Shown here piece by piece: positions 1-8,838 of a DNA stretch of 64,000 bases. Position 1 is the first letter of the stretch. Every line of letters begins with the position of its first letter. The DNA is taken from positions 1 to 64,000 of the forward strand of contig JAGASK010000052.1 of NCBI GenBank assembly GCA_017621815.1. Reading direction: 5' to 3'. The stretch is from Lachnospiraceae bacterium (GTDB taxonomy: Bacteria; Bacillota; Clostridia; Lachnospirales; Lachnospiraceae). Position numbers and translations under genes: made by a program. The notes beneath the pieces are model-generated. The model did not search any database and was not told the origin of the DNA. It saw only the letters and a program-made list of their open reading frames with translations.

Positions 1-207
1 CCCGGAAGAATCCGTCACATACTCCATAAAATCCAGGAATTCTTCCGAGAAATCCTCCCTGTTTCTTCCCTTTGTATTAATAAAGATTCTGACTGCCCCG
101 TCTAAAAGCTTTAAGTCCGGACATTCCCTGCTTTCCATGGTTTCATCAAAAAGAAACTTGTCCACCAGGTTTAAGTCCTTCAGCCTTGTTACTGTTTTCT
201 TTGCCAT
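1..207 (-). pseudogene. Rpn/PD-(D/E)XK family protein, internally deleted, runs off window edge
   Basis: The 69 visible codons begin at an ATG with AGGAGG about 8 bases upstream. The first 25 residues (MAKKTVTRLKDLNLVDKFLF, then DETMES) match the usual start of the Rpn family of recombination-promoting nucleases/putative transposases as I know it from Lachnospiraceae. They are followed at once by RECPDLKLLDGAVRIFINTK, which in those relatives sits near residue 180-200, after the nuclease core. About 150 residues carrying the catalytic core therefore seem to be missing in frame. The reading frame stays open to the window edge. I infer a non-catalytic deletion derivative. The family assignment comes from memory of the conserved ends, not from a search. 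Confidence 0.6.
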
Positions 208-263
208 AAATTTTCCTCCTCCTGGCAGGAAAATATGGCTATGGATTACTGTCTCCGCCATCA

Positions 264-279
264 GCGGTTTTTCAACCGC
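264..279 (-). promoter_or_regulatory. Leader hairpin upstream of the Rpn remnant
   Basis: On the minus strand GCGGTT-GAAA-AACCGC forms a perfect 6-bp stem closed by a GNRA-type GAAA loop, 57 bases before the ATG of the Rpn-like gene. It has no following T run, so it is not an intrinsic terminator. Its role is unknown; an mRNA leader structure is the simplest guess. Confidence 0.4.
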
Positions 280-570
280 CGGATATAAAATGACCAGACA
301 GAATTTTCGGCATTCTCTTCATTTTCCTGCTTTTATATGATTGATTGGGTTTTAAAAGCAGGATTTCAAGATACTTATTGAACAGATTGTTCTGTCAGAT
401 GCGGCTGTGCCGCAATACAAGCTTTCGCTTATAGAAATCTTTTGCTTTGAATGCATTGTTGCATAGTATTATCTGTATTTCAATATGATAATTCAATATT
501 TCGTATTTATTTCTACTTTTCCAAATACACCTGCGCAATTGTAAAAGCATATTAAATCATTCTATTAATA

Positions 571-595
571 AAGGCATCCACCAAGTGAACGCCTT
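571..595 (-). terminator. Possible terminator after the flippase gene
   Basis: The minus strand can form an 11-bp stem (571-581 with 585-595, including two G-T wobbles) with a 3-base loop, about 120 bases after the flippase stop codon. The tail reads TATTAATAGA, so the T tract is poor. It is the only long stem in the stretch and sits where the locus ends, but the weak tail keeps confidence low. Confidence 0.4.
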
Positions 596-716
596 CTTCA
601 AATAATCACAAGAGTTTCCTCAACCCCTGTCATAATACCCTTTTCATATACAACCACTTATCTTTTTTAATCAAAAACATTTAATATAAACAGCATATCG
701 CAGCAGGGAAATAATG

Positions 717-2126
717 TCAATTTTTCATTCTTTTCTTCATCATATTTCCAAACCCTTTTATCATTTCTCTATTCGCAAAAATGAATATCATTATAGCAAA
801 AATAAACATTACGATATCCGGAATTGTCCCTGACACACAAGCCAAAACCGCATACGCAAAAGCCGTCCCGCCATAAATTCCAAGCCTTTTATAATTCAGA
901 CTGATTTCGAGACTTTTCTTTGTCTGCTTTACCCGCACTATCCACATAACCAAAAATCCCAGAAATGTGGAAAATGCCGCCGCCTGCAGTCCCCAGGAAT
1001 GAATCAGCAGAAGATTTACCGCAATATTAACCAGCGCTCCATAGATACTCGTCATAGACGCTCCCCTGGTATTCCCGCTTTTTAAATAGCCCGCCCCGAA
1101 GTATGCCGCAAAGGACTGAAAAGCGCTTCCCAAATACAGAAACGCAATGTAATCGGCGGACGCCTGATACTGCTTGCTCATAAACAGATGAACATATAGC
1201 TTTGATATGGGAATAGCCATAAGTACCAGTGAAAAAACCAGCACCGAATATTGATCAAACACCTGGCTGTAATAACTTCCCTGATTCTCTTCTTTGTCCG
1301 CAATACTCACATCCTGCCAGGAATTGGTAAAAAGCGACAGCACCGACTGCAGCACAGTAGGAAATTTATAAGAGATGGAATAAATACCGTTCCACTCATT
1401 TCCGAGAAATGTTTTTACAATATATCGGTCTGACCAGTTTACCACCCACCAGCTAAGCTGATTGGGTATCAGCGGCAGGGCAAACCGAATCATTTCCTTT
1501 TCTATCTGCCTCCGGCAAAACAACTCTTTTCCCGGAAAATAGCGAACTCCTTTTTCCCCCAGTAATGCAGCAAACGTACCTGCCCAGTAAGCTGCTGCTG
1601 AACTCAGCAGCATACCTTCCATGCCTCTTCCCATAAAGCAGATTTGTATCATATTCAAGGCCAGAAACACTGCCGTATATACAATTCCGCTGCCTGCAAA
1701 CAGCTTCTGATTTTTCACTCCCCTGAGCATTTTCTGAACTGTATTAAAAACAGCGCTTCCTGTCAGGATAAAGAAAAAATATCCCACATATGGGTATTCC
1801 GTAAATTGTTCAATTACAAACAAGACTATTGCAATAACGGCAATATGCCAAAAAAGCAGCTTATAAGCCACTCCCAGATAGTCCTCGCGCCTTCCCTCTT
1901 CTCCTATCAGCCAACGATAAGCTGCATCCCCTATCTGTATAGTTACAACCGGTGTCAGAAGGCTCACGGTTGTTATGATCAAATCATAAACGCCCATTTC
2001 CGCCGGCAGAATATAATAAGTATAAAGGGGTACAAAAAGAAAGCTCAGGATTTTTGTTCCAAAGCCTCCGATTGCATAAATCACCGTTCCGGAAATTAAT
2101 TCCCTGTTCTTATTTTTCTCCTGCAT
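717..2126 (-). CDS. Wzx/MOP-type polysaccharide flippase
   Basis: A polytopic membrane protein of about 470 residues with the features of the oligosaccharide/polysaccharide flippase (MATE-like MOP) superfamily. The N-terminal stretch ISGTVIYAIGGFGTKILSFL is a typical first helix, and alternating hydrophobic helices and short loops continue to a basic C-terminus. Such proteins move undecaprenyl-pyrophosphate-linked repeat units to the outer leaflet. I chose the ATG at 2126, which has GGTGGAGG just upstream and leaves 23 bases after the preceding stop. A GTG at 2168 would overlap the preceding gene by 19 bases. It is the last gene of the locus. Its presence beside an ABC exporter (43783-45843) suggests two export routes or two polymers. 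Confidence 0.85.
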   Translation of the reverse strand: MQEKNKNRELISGTVIYAIGGFGTKILSFLFVPLYTYYILPAEMGVYDLIITTVSLLTPVVTIQIGDAAYRWLIGEEGRREDYLGVAYKLLFWHIAVIAIVLFVIEQFTEYPYVGYFFFILTGSAVFNTVQKMLRGVKNQKLFAGSGIVYTAVFLALNMIQICFMGRGMEGMLLSSAAAYWAGTFAALLGEKGVRYFPGKELFCRRQIEKEMIRFALPLIPNQLSWWVVNWSDRYIVKTFLGNEWNGIYSISYKFPTVLQSVLSLFTNSWQDVSIADKEENQGSYYSQVFDQYSVLVFSLVLMAIPISKLYVHLFMSKQYQASADYIAFLYLGSAFQSFAAYFGAGYLKSGNTRGASMTSIYGALVNIAVNLLLIHSWGLQAAAFSTFLGFLVMWIVRVKQTKKSLEISLNYKRLGIYGGTAFAYAVLACVSGTIPDIVMFIFAIMIFIFANREMIKGFGNMMKKRMKN

Positions 2127-2149
2127 GTCCTCCACCTGCTTTACCCGCT

Positions 2150-3292
2150 TCACTGCATCAATTCCCACAATTCTTCCACATGCTCCCGCATTCTTGTCCA
2201 GGAAAATCTTTCTGTTTCATTCACGATATTTTCTCTGAATTCCTCTGCTTTATCCTCTTCAAAAAAACGCACCACGGCATCCGCAAGAGCCGGATCATCC
2301 CCTGCCGGCACCAGATAGCCTGTCTTTCCGTCTGTGATTACATCCGGAAGTCCTCCCACACAGGTTGCTGCCACCGGTTTATGAAATCCAAAAGCAATCT
2401 GAACGATACCGCTTTGAGTGGCAGATTCATAAGGCAAAATCACCAAATCCGAAGCAGCAAAATATTTCTGTATTTCCGTATCCGGCACATACTCATCCAC
2501 CAGCTTCAGGCAGGAAGAAAGCTTCTTTTCCTCAATTATCTTCAAATAATCCTCTCTGTCATTTCCAAATTCCCCCACCACCATAAGCTCCGCATCCGGC
2601 AGTCTTTTCAAAATAGAAGGCATTGCACAAAGTAAATGCTTTAAACCTTTATACTCTCTGACAAATCCAAAGAACAGCAATACCTTCTTTTCCTTTTCTA
2701 TTCCAAGAAGCTCTCTTGCTGTCTCCGCAGACATATGGCTGTAATTAAATCCTCCATAGGTAGGATGCACGGCAGTGATACACTTTGCATCCGGCACAAT
2801 GGATTTTAAATTCTCTGCGTCCATGGCTGACTGGGTAATAAAACCGTCACCTCTTTTTAAAGTCAGTTTTGTTAATATTTTATCCATTGGAAAACGTTCA
2901 TGAGGGAATACGTTATGACAGATGAACAAAACCCTGCATTTTTTAAGCAATTTAAGTAAAATCACATCGCAGGGGGCAAAATAAGGATGCCACCACTGCA
3001 TAAGCACTAAGTCCGGTTTCTGCTTTTTTATCTGCAGAGCTGTCTTCACAATATTAAAAGGATTGGCTGTATTTAATAGAAACTGTGCCTCCTCAATTTT
3101 TCCTTTTTCATCTGAGTAATCCTTCTGAGGTTTTTTAAACAAAAATTTCGGATACTGCATCTTGTAGGAAATCAAAGAAACCTCATATTTTTTCTTAAGT
3201 TCCTTAAAAAGCGCTGCCGTATAATGGGCAATTCCACCCCGATAGGGATAAACAGGTCCTATCATAACAATCTTTTTCAATTCATTTTTCAT
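2150..3292 (-). CDS. Glycosyltransferase family 4 protein
   Basis: A GT-B-fold glycosyltransferase of about 380 residues. The N-terminal IGPVYPYRGGIAHYT is the usual donor-fold start of GT4 enzymes. The C-terminal half has LLFFGFVREYKGL and LPYESATQSGIVQIAFGF, the nucleotide-sugar-binding region. The second acidic residue of the classical E-x7-E motif is not obvious here. The chosen ATG at 3292 overlaps the upstream pyruvyl transferase stop by 11 bases, consistent with translational coupling; the longest frame from 3370 would overlap much more. It probably adds a sugar on the cytoplasmic face. Donor and acceptor cannot be read from sequence. Confidence 0.85.
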   Translation of the reverse strand: MKNELKKIVMIGPVYPYRGGIAHYTAALFKELKKKYEVSLISYKMQYPKFLFKKPQKDYSDEKGKIEEAQFLLNTANPFNIVKTALQIKKQKPDLVLMQWWHPYFAPCDVILLKLLKKCRVLFICHNVFPHERFPMDKILTKLTLKRGDGFITQSAMDAENLKSIVPDAKCITAVHPTYGGFNYSHMSAETARELLGIEKEKKVLLFFGFVREYKGLKHLLCAMPSILKRLPDAELMVVGEFGNDREDYLKIIEEKKLSSCLKLVDEYVPDTEIQKYFAASDLVILPYESATQSGIVQIAFGFHKPVAATCVGGLPDVITDGKTGYLVPAGDDPALADAVVRFFEEDKAEEFRENIVNETERFSWTRMREHVEELWELMQ

Positions 3293-4451
3293 AAATACTG
3301 TCAATTCCTTCTGCCAGATATTCGTAATTCTTATCCGCTTTTGCAGCTCCTTCTTCCCGCCGCTTATCACAGTTTTTCATACTGCCGCAGGACAAAGCTG
3401 CAAGAAGTTTTTCCTTTGTCATATCCTTCACCCATACAGTATCACACTGCCTGCCTATGGATTCCATAAAAATCTGTGTTTTCAGACTATAGGAAAGCGC
3501 TGCCACATTACATCCGGACAGCTCGGCAATCATAACTCCGTGAAGCCTTCCGCAGATATAGCTTTCAGACGAAGCAATAAATGCAAGCTTATCCATAGCC
3601 TCCATATGCCCGATATAAGCAACCTTTACCCTGACCCTTGCCTTAATCCTATCTGCCAGACGACCATTCACAGAACTGTCCATATGCTCATCAATGGGAA
3701 GAAATACAATTTCCTCATAATTTTCTGCAATTTCGGCAATGGCATCCTCAAGAATGCTCATCCGCTTTTCCTCTTCCTCCCATTCCATGTACTGGCTCTG
3801 ATACCGCCAGGAAATCAGCAGACGCTTTTCCTTAGGGCAGTTTAAGCTTGAACCTGACTTTACCCGCCTCAAAACTCTGTATACAATATCCTCCGAAAGC
3901 TTAAGCTTTGCATTCCCCCTGGCTGCTCCTGTTTCTGTCAGCCTTTCCGCCTGCCTTAAGGAGGTTTCATCCCGAAATACAGTCAGTAAACTCCCTGCAA
4001 ACAACTCTGCTGCCTGTTTTCTTTTCTCCCTGTCTTCAAAATAATCAATACCGACTCCCAGATATCCGTAAGGAATTCTTCTTTTTATGTTATGTTTAAA
4101 ATAGGAATAAAGCCCGTTTCCGCCGATATCCGCAAAGCAGGTTCCTCCAACCCACAATACCAGATCATAATGCGTGACAATAAAATTCCCATATATCCAT
4201 TCTTTTATTTTACCGATTCTGAAAGGATGGAGATTAATAATTCTGAGATTTTCTCCATAATTCTGCCGCATTTTAGTTTTGCAGCCCTGATAGCGGATTA
4301 AAATACTCACCTGGGCTTCCGGATATTCCTCCTGTAAAAAACGGACAGTTTCCATCATCATCAAATCATCACCCAGATTGTTGTTTCCCACATATCCTGT
4401 TAACAATATCCGGACAGTATTTTGTCTACCACTTCGAATCTCTTTTCCCAT
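3282..4451 (-). CDS. Polysaccharide pyruvyl transferase family protein (CsaB-like)
   Basis: About 389 residues. The N-terminal TGYVGNNNLGDDLMMMETV is the hallmark GN-x-GDD motif of the polysaccharide pyruvyl transferase family, and SYICGRLHGVMIAELSGC matches its conserved C-terminal R-x-H motif. CsaB-type members add pyruvate ketals from phosphoenolpyruvate to secondary cell-wall polymers, which SLH domains then bind. That is directly relevant to the SLH genes 4-14 kb upstream. The start at 4451 has AGGAG 6 bases before it and overlaps the preceding gene by 52 bases, an unusually long overlap. The frame is open further upstream to 4517, without a better ribosome binding site. Confidence 0.88.
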   Translation of the reverse strand: MGKEIRSGRQNTVRILLTGYVGNNNLGDDLMMMETVRFLQEEYPEAQVSILIRYQGCKTKMRQNYGENLRIINLHPFRIGKIKEWIYGNFIVTHYDLVLWVGGTCFADIGGNGLYSYFKHNIKRRIPYGYLGVGIDYFEDREKRKQAAELFAGSLLTVFRDETSLRQAERLTETGAARGNAKLKLSEDIVYRVLRRVKSGSSLNCPKEKRLLISWRYQSQYMEWEEEEKRMSILEDAIAEIAENYEEIVFLPIDEHMDSSVNGRLADRIKARVRVKVAYIGHMEAMDKLAFIASSESYICGRLHGVMIAELSGCNVAALSYSLKTQIFMESIGRQCDTVWVKDMTKEKLLAALSCGSMKNCDKRREEGAAKADKNYEYLAEGIDSIYEK

Positions 4452-5467
4452 GTGTTCTCCTGCAGAAATCTTTTTTGTTCCTCTGCCGTATATTTTGGCG
4501 GAAATCCTTCTTCGCACAATTTCCTCAGCAGCGCAATATATTCCTCTTCATTATGATAAAAATAAACAAAAGGGCTGAAACGTTCTATTTCCTCATAATA
4601 GCTGGATATAATACATTTTCCGAAGGCTATATATTCATAAAGCTTTACCGGATCCACCGCTTTCGTTAAATCATTAATATGAAAAGGCATTACCAGACAA
4701 TCATAATCCTTTATAAAATCATATAATGCGCTATGCTCCTTACTGCCCTCATAAACAAGTCTTTCGCAGCCTTCAATTTGAGTTGTATAGGGACCTACCA
4801 GATGATAACGGATATCAGGACACTGCACTGTGCTTCGTGCCATAATGTCCACATCCACCCATTGTGCAACCGCCCCGATAAATCCTATTTCATAGGATGC
4901 CTTTTTGACGGGCATGTTTACCGGATGAATGCTTTTTCCGTCATAAGCGTTGCGCACCAGCAAAGGCTCCGCGCCGCTGTCTAATTCCTGTATTCTCTTA
5001 CAAAGCCACTTGCTGGTTGCCAGAACCACACTGGCCCGCTTAATGCATTCCTTTTCCTTTTCCCTGATTTTAAGCTTTCTGGACTGCTTGCTTGTAAAAT
5101 TCTCATAATTATCCATACAGTCATAAAGAATTCTGCCCGTGTAGCTTTTGGGAACATACCAAATCAGCTCCGGTCCCCCAATCCAGATAAAATCAAAATC
5201 ATTTAAGTCCTTCATAACTCTCCGGTAACTGAAAGCGGTAAACCATCTGCTTAAGGCCAGCTCATACTGATAAGGAAACTGGTAAGCCAGCCTGTACTTT
5301 TCCGGAAAAATATTTTCTTTCTGGGTATGCTTATGGTTTCTGAAAACCTTGTGCACGTCAATCACTGTACAATCATATTTTCCTGTTTTCTCAAGCTGAT
5401 AGTACATCATCTGATGACGTCCTACCACCTGCTTCCATTCCATATTAGTTATATATAATATCTTCAT
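4400..5467 (-). CDS. Glycosyltransferase, TuaH-like GT-B fold
   Basis: A 355-residue protein starting MKILYITNMEW. ILYDCMDNYENF near residue 125 and DPVKLYEYIAFGKCIISS near residue 270 are characteristic of GT-B transferases related to teichuronic-acid TuaH. No signal peptide or membrane segment is visible, so it should act in the cytoplasm or peripherally at the membrane. It lies 9 bases after the Stealth gene and overlaps the following pyruvyl transferase, so the three are probably translated from one message. The sugar transferred is unknown. Confidence 0.82.
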   Translation of the reverse strand: MKILYITNMEWKQVVGRHQMMYYQLEKTGKYDCTVIDVHKVFRNHKHTQKENIFPEKYRLAYQFPYQYELALSRWFTAFSYRRVMKDLNDFDFIWIGGPELIWYVPKSYTGRILYDCMDNYENFTSKQSRKLKIREKEKECIKRASVVLATSKWLCKRIQELDSGAEPLLVRNAYDGKSIHPVNMPVKKASYEIGFIGAVAQWVDVDIMARSTVQCPDIRYHLVGPYTTQIEGCERLVYEGSKEHSALYDFIKDYDCLVMPFHINDLTKAVDPVKLYEYIAFGKCIISSYYEEIERFSPFVYFYHNEEEYIALLRKLCEEGFPPKYTAEEQKRFLQENTWEKRFEVVDKILSGYC

Positions 5468-5476
5468 TCCCTTTTC

Positions 5477-6478
5477 TCACTTTTCAAACATTGACTTATC
5501 AGGAAATTTTTCGGAAAGACATCTGTTTACCTTATCCTTAACCTGCCCAAAAAGCTCTGACGGACATTCATCATTTAAACACAGCAATTTATACTTTCCC
5601 GATTTCAGAATATTATAAATTTCCGGGTCATCTCCTCTGATTACCAGAAATTTTCCGTCCTTTAACGTGTTGTGGGGATGAAAATTACCGGAAAGGACAT
5701 CAAACAGATGAAACAGATAGATTGTCAAATCATCCATTTGCCTGAATTTATGCCTGTTTGTTTCCGTCAGTTTTTCTCCCTCCCGTGTCCACATCTCCTG
5801 AAAACTGCTTTTTGTATAAGGACAGGCAAAATGTGGTGTAAGGATACCGAATAAATTAGGAAAAGGCATCAGATACATAATCAGATTATAAAAAAACATC
5901 ATTCCATAACGTGGGGTTAAAATTTTTCCTCTCAGCTTCTTTTTATAATCCCGCCTTTTAAAATACTTTCCCAAAAGATTATAATTATTAATAAGCAAAT
6001 GAGGAAACACTTCACTGTTTCCTCCGCATCCCACAGGGTATTCCACAAAAATCGTCTGCGGCCTGCCCTGATAGAAAAAATCTTCCGGTTTCAATTCATT
6101 CATCAGGAAAAAGTCATCATTCAGGACAATAAACCGCTCGCTTAAGCCTTCAATTCTATGAAAATTATTTTCTATTACATTGGTATTAAAAGTAGGAAGA
6201 AATTCTGCCGGAATATAATCCTCATGATTTACAAGCACCAGCTTTTCACACTCTTCGTTAATCCATGCCGGTGCCTGATGGTCAGTTACCAGAAAAACCT
6301 TATGAACCCATGAAGCATATTTTTCAATTCCGCGAAAAATGTACTGCAGGTTCTCCCAGTCCCGGTAACGTGCTGTTCCTGCATCACCGCCCCGGCCACA
6401 CTCATATTTATCTCTTTTCTGACGCCAGCGCTTTTCATTTCCGTCTACATAAGTAATTACAATATCAATGTTTTCCAT
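5477..6478 (-). CDS. Stealth-family sugar-phosphate transferase
   Basis: About 333 residues with the Stealth conserved regions in order: IDIVITYVDGN at the N-terminus (CR1), RYRDWENLQYIFRGIEKYA and LPTFNTNVIENNFHRI with VLNDDFFL (CR2), and LTPHFACPYTKSSFQEM (CR3). Stealth proteins, related to the UDP-GlcNAc lysosomal-enzyme phosphotransferase, transfer hexose-1-phosphate to make phosphodiester-linked glycans. The start at 6478 is preceded by GAGGA at good spacing, 10 bases after the upstream stop. Together with LicD and LTA-synthase-like genes it points to phosphodiester linkages in the polymer. Confidence 0.9.
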   Translation of the reverse strand: MENIDIVITYVDGNEKRWRQKRDKYECGRGGDAGTARYRDWENLQYIFRGIEKYASWVHKVFLVTDHQAPAWINEECEKLVLVNHEDYIPAEFLPTFNTNVIENNFHRIEGLSERFIVLNDDFFLMNELKPEDFFYQGRPQTIFVEYPVGCGGNSEVFPHLLINNYNLLGKYFKRRDYKKKLRGKILTPRYGMMFFYNLIMYLMPFPNLFGILTPHFACPYTKSSFQEMWTREGEKLTETNRHKFRQMDDLTIYLFHLFDVLSGNFHPHNTLKDGKFLVIRGDDPEIYNILKSGKYKLLCLNDECPSELFGQVKDKVNRCLSEKFPDKSMFEK

Positions 6479-6488
6479 ACTGTATTCC

Positions 6489-7718
6489 TCAGCCGTCAAT
6501 ATCATAGTCTCTGTTTCTTCTGGCTCTTTTACGGCTTCTTCTCCTTCTGGCTTTCCTGGATGTCCCCGCTACTAACAATCCGGTGGCCAGAATTCCTGCA
6601 CCGATGAGCCCCATAGCAATAATCCACGCCTTGGAACGGCCTGCTTCTCCGCGGTTTCGCTCTACTTCTTCCACAACCATTTCACCTTCCACCGCACTGT
6701 TTTCTATTTCTTTTGCCAACGCAGCTAAATCCACATCATCATCAGTTAAAACAATCTGGTCATCCTCTACTGTTCCCAGACTTCTGATAAGCGCATAATT
6801 GCCGATACCACCGGTTGTCTTAAAAGTAGCGGTTCTTCTGTCATCATCTATGTCCTTCCATACAGTTACTGTTCCGTCTTCCCGTACACATGCCACCCCA
6901 TAAGACATGGTATCGGCTGCAAAATTATCAGGTATGCCAAAAACGATTTCTATGTCCGCCCCGTCAGAAGGCAGAAGACTGTATTTTCCTTCATCGCCGC
7001 CTACGGTTATCTTCCCCAGTTCAATACTCAGCATAGGACCTACTTCTGCCCCTTGGGCTGATGCCGCCAATTCCAGTGCTTTTTTAGATTCCGGATTTTT
7101 CTCCGTATTCAGATTTAAAAACTGGGCATAAGGCTTTTCATCCTTGGAAATGCCATAAGCCTTCCTGATTTCATCTTCACTTGTAATTACAGCACATCCG
7201 TTTACCGCAGTACCGAGATATACGCCATTGATACCTGACTGAATTCCCTGAACCGAATCTTCTGAAGGGACCTGTGCCGCTGCAGTTCCGCTGCTTTCAT
7301 CCCGGCTTTCCGGCTTCTCCGTTGGCTGGTGCACCGCTTCTGATTCATTTTCCCCTGTCTGATTTAAGTCCGCTTCAGGTGTTGCCGCAGTTTCTGCATC
7401 TGATACAGTCTCCGATACTCCGGTCTTCTCCCCGGCAGGTGTTGAAGCAGTTACCGCATTCTGACCGCTTCCATTTCCTTCTGTGGTACTCTGGCTGCCA
7501 CTTTGCGCAGTTGCCTTCGGTTCCGGCGTATTTTTCTGCTGCTTACCTGCTTCCTCATTCTCTGAAATAATATCATCCACAACCGTATTGCCTCCGGTTG
7601 TTCCCGCTCCTACCGTTCCGGTATAAGTCGTGCCTGTTGCATTAACAGACATTACAGGAGCTATAACCAATGCTGCCGTAAGTATGCCGGCCATTGTCTT
7701 TTTTATCTTCCCTGTCAT
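6489..7718 (-). CDS. Secreted surface protein with C-terminal membrane anchor, unknown function
   Basis: I do not recognise a family. Residues 1-27 look like a signal peptide (MTGKIKKTMAGILTAALVIA, then ...SVNATG). Residues about 45-155 are a low-complexity Ser/Thr/Glu/Gln linker. About 165-340 look like a folded beta-rich domain with VYLGTAVNGCAVITSEDEI and GTVTVWKDIDDDRRTATFK. A hydrophobic helix follows near 365-385, then the strongly basic RKARRRRSRKRARRNRDY tail. This gives an extracellular protein held by a C-terminal stop-transfer helix, without an LPxTG or SLH anchor. It sits between a membrane acyltransferase and the Stealth gene, so a role at the cell wall is a guess. Confidence 0.7.
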   Translation of the reverse strand: MTGKIKKTMAGILTAALVIAPVMSVNATGTTYTGTVGAGTTGGNTVVDDIISENEEAGKQQKNTPEPKATAQSGSQSTTEGNGSGQNAVTASTPAGEKTGVSETVSDAETAATPEADLNQTGENESEAVHQPTEKPESRDESSGTAAAQVPSEDSVQGIQSGINGVYLGTAVNGCAVITSEDEIRKAYGISKDEKPYAQFLNLNTEKNPESKKALELAASAQGAEVGPMLSIELGKITVGGDEGKYSLLPSDGADIEIVFGIPDNFAADTMSYGVACVREDGTVTVWKDIDDDRRTATFKTTGGIGNYALIRSLGTVEDDQIVLTDDDVDLAALAKEIENSAVEGEMVVEEVERNRGEAGRSKAWIIAMGLIGAGILATGLLVAGTSRKARRRRSRKRARRNRDYDIDG

Positions 7719-7734
7719 AATCTTATCTTCCTCC

Positions 7735-8727
7735 TTATTCTCCGATTACTGCTTTCAACCGTGTTTTTCTGATAATATTTGTCAATACATATGAAACAGC
7801 ATAAGACACCAGAATAATGCCGCCACACAGCAAAACAGGATTTATATCGTACTTTCCCAAATAATAAAATAATACATATATAATCATCGGATGCAGCAGA
7901 TAAATGCCGAATCCATTCTTATTTATTTTCTTAAAAATATTCAAACTGCAGATTCTTAAATCAACATATTGAACTGCTCCTGCTGCAATTCCTATTCCGC
8001 ATAAAGAAGCTGCTGCCTTTTCACCTGCCGGCAGCAGATGACTTAAGACAAATGCAGCTGCCAGCAAAATCATTACAATCGGCCGTTTCAAAATTCCTGT
8101 TATCTTTTCATAATTCCTGTTTATTATATATCCCAAATAGAAGAAGGGCAAATAATATATTATTTTTTTTATCTGAAAGACATTGGGAAGTTTCCATGTT
8201 ACCGCCAGAATAATCAGAAGAACAGCAAACATAATGAATGAGTTCCATTTTTGCATCTGCTTTTTTATAAGCGCACATATACAAAAAATGCCGAACAGCA
8301 CAACCAGATACCACAAGTGCCTTGAATCTCTTACAAGAAGAATACCGGAAATGCAATATTCCAAATAAGAACTCTCCGTAAAGCGAAACAAAACCATAAC
8401 CGGAGCTACATATATAATTCCGAAAAACCAATATGGAATCAAAAGACGTAAAAATTTATTTTTAATAAACTCCAACGTATTCCCATATTTTTTATAATCG
8501 TCAACACATAAGCCGTAAACCATACCCGATACACAAATATACAGAGGCATATGAAAATCATAAATAATATTACAAAGACTGCTTAAGAAAGCCGAACTAT
8601 TATAAGGCTGCACCACCCCTTCTCCCGTATACATCCTTGCTGCATGGGCAGCAACAACAAGAAAAGTTGTAACTACTTTAATAATATCATATTGCGCCGA
8701 TGCCCGATTCATTATCTGTTTTTCCAT
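7735..8727 (-). CDS. Acyltransferase 3 (OafA-like) membrane protein
   Basis: A 330-residue polytopic protein of the acyltransferase-3 family, which O-acetylates or succinylates surface glycans. The N-terminal DIIKVVTTFLVVAAHAARM contains the family His, and FHMPLYICVSGMVYG with LRLLIPYWFFG follow the expected order, then several membrane helices. GGGTGA lies upstream of the ATG. It is separated from the SLH gene block by 111 bases with a nested inverted repeat. A run of eight A at 8163-8170 (coding strand) falls in KKII codons and is a possible slippage site, though the frame is intact. Confidence 0.87.
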   Translation of the reverse strand: MEKQIMNRASAQYDIIKVVTTFLVVAAHAARMYTGEGVVQPYNSSAFLSSLCNIIYDFHMPLYICVSGMVYGLCVDDYKKYGNTLEFIKNKFLRLLIPYWFFGIIYVAPVMVLFRFTESSYLEYCISGILLVRDSRHLWYLVVLFGIFCICALIKKQMQKWNSFIMFAVLLIILAVTWKLPNVFQIKKIIYYLPFFYLGYIINRNYEKITGILKRPIVMILLAAAFVLSHLLPAGEKAAASLCGIGIAAGAVQYVDLRICSLNIFKKINKNGFGIYLLHPMIIYVLFYYLGKYDINPVLLCGGIILVSYAVSYVLTNIIRKTRLKAVIGE

Positions 8728-8755
8728 AAGTCACCCAAATCACTATAATAAGGCA

Positions 8756-8810
8756 GGCTACAGAAGCGCTGCAGCCATAAGTCAGATTGCTGCAACATGC
8801 CCCTGTAGCC
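8756..8810 (-). promoter_or_regulatory. Nested inverted repeat between SLH gene and acyltransferase gene
   Basis: GGCTACAG and CTGTAGCC (8756-8763 and 8803-8810) form an 8-bp inverted repeat. Inside it TGCAGC pairs with GCTGCA around a 13-base spacer. It fills most of the 111-base gap. There is no T run after it on either strand, so it is a poor intrinsic terminator. It could be an mRNA structure or an operator for the acyltransferase gene. Confidence 0.45.
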
Positions 8811-8838
8811 ATAAAATTTCAAACCTCTGTCAGAATTA

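Larger units (their letters stand above)
208..716. other. Non-coding stretch between the flippase gene and the Rpn remnant
   Basis: I see no convincing gene in these 509 bases. The part next to the Rpn remnant is a leader with a strong Shine-Dalgarno sequence (213-222), a short hairpin (264-279), and a 10-base perfect inverted repeat (225-234 with 321-330). A second small GC hairpin, GCGGC-TGT-GCCGC, lies at 401-413. The remainder is A/T rich. A possible terminator for the flippase gene is listed separately (571-595). This stretch marks the downstream end of the glycan locus. Confidence 0.6.

Noticed and set aside
2054-2635. Plus-strand frame of 193 codons
   Set aside because: It lies across the flippase/GT4 junction, opposite two well-supported genes; its translation shows no recognisable domain.
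8163-8170. Run of eight A in the acyltransferase gene as a second phase-variation tract
   Set aside because: The frame is intact, A runs of this length are common in A/T-rich coding DNA, and it encodes ordinary Lys/Ile codons.
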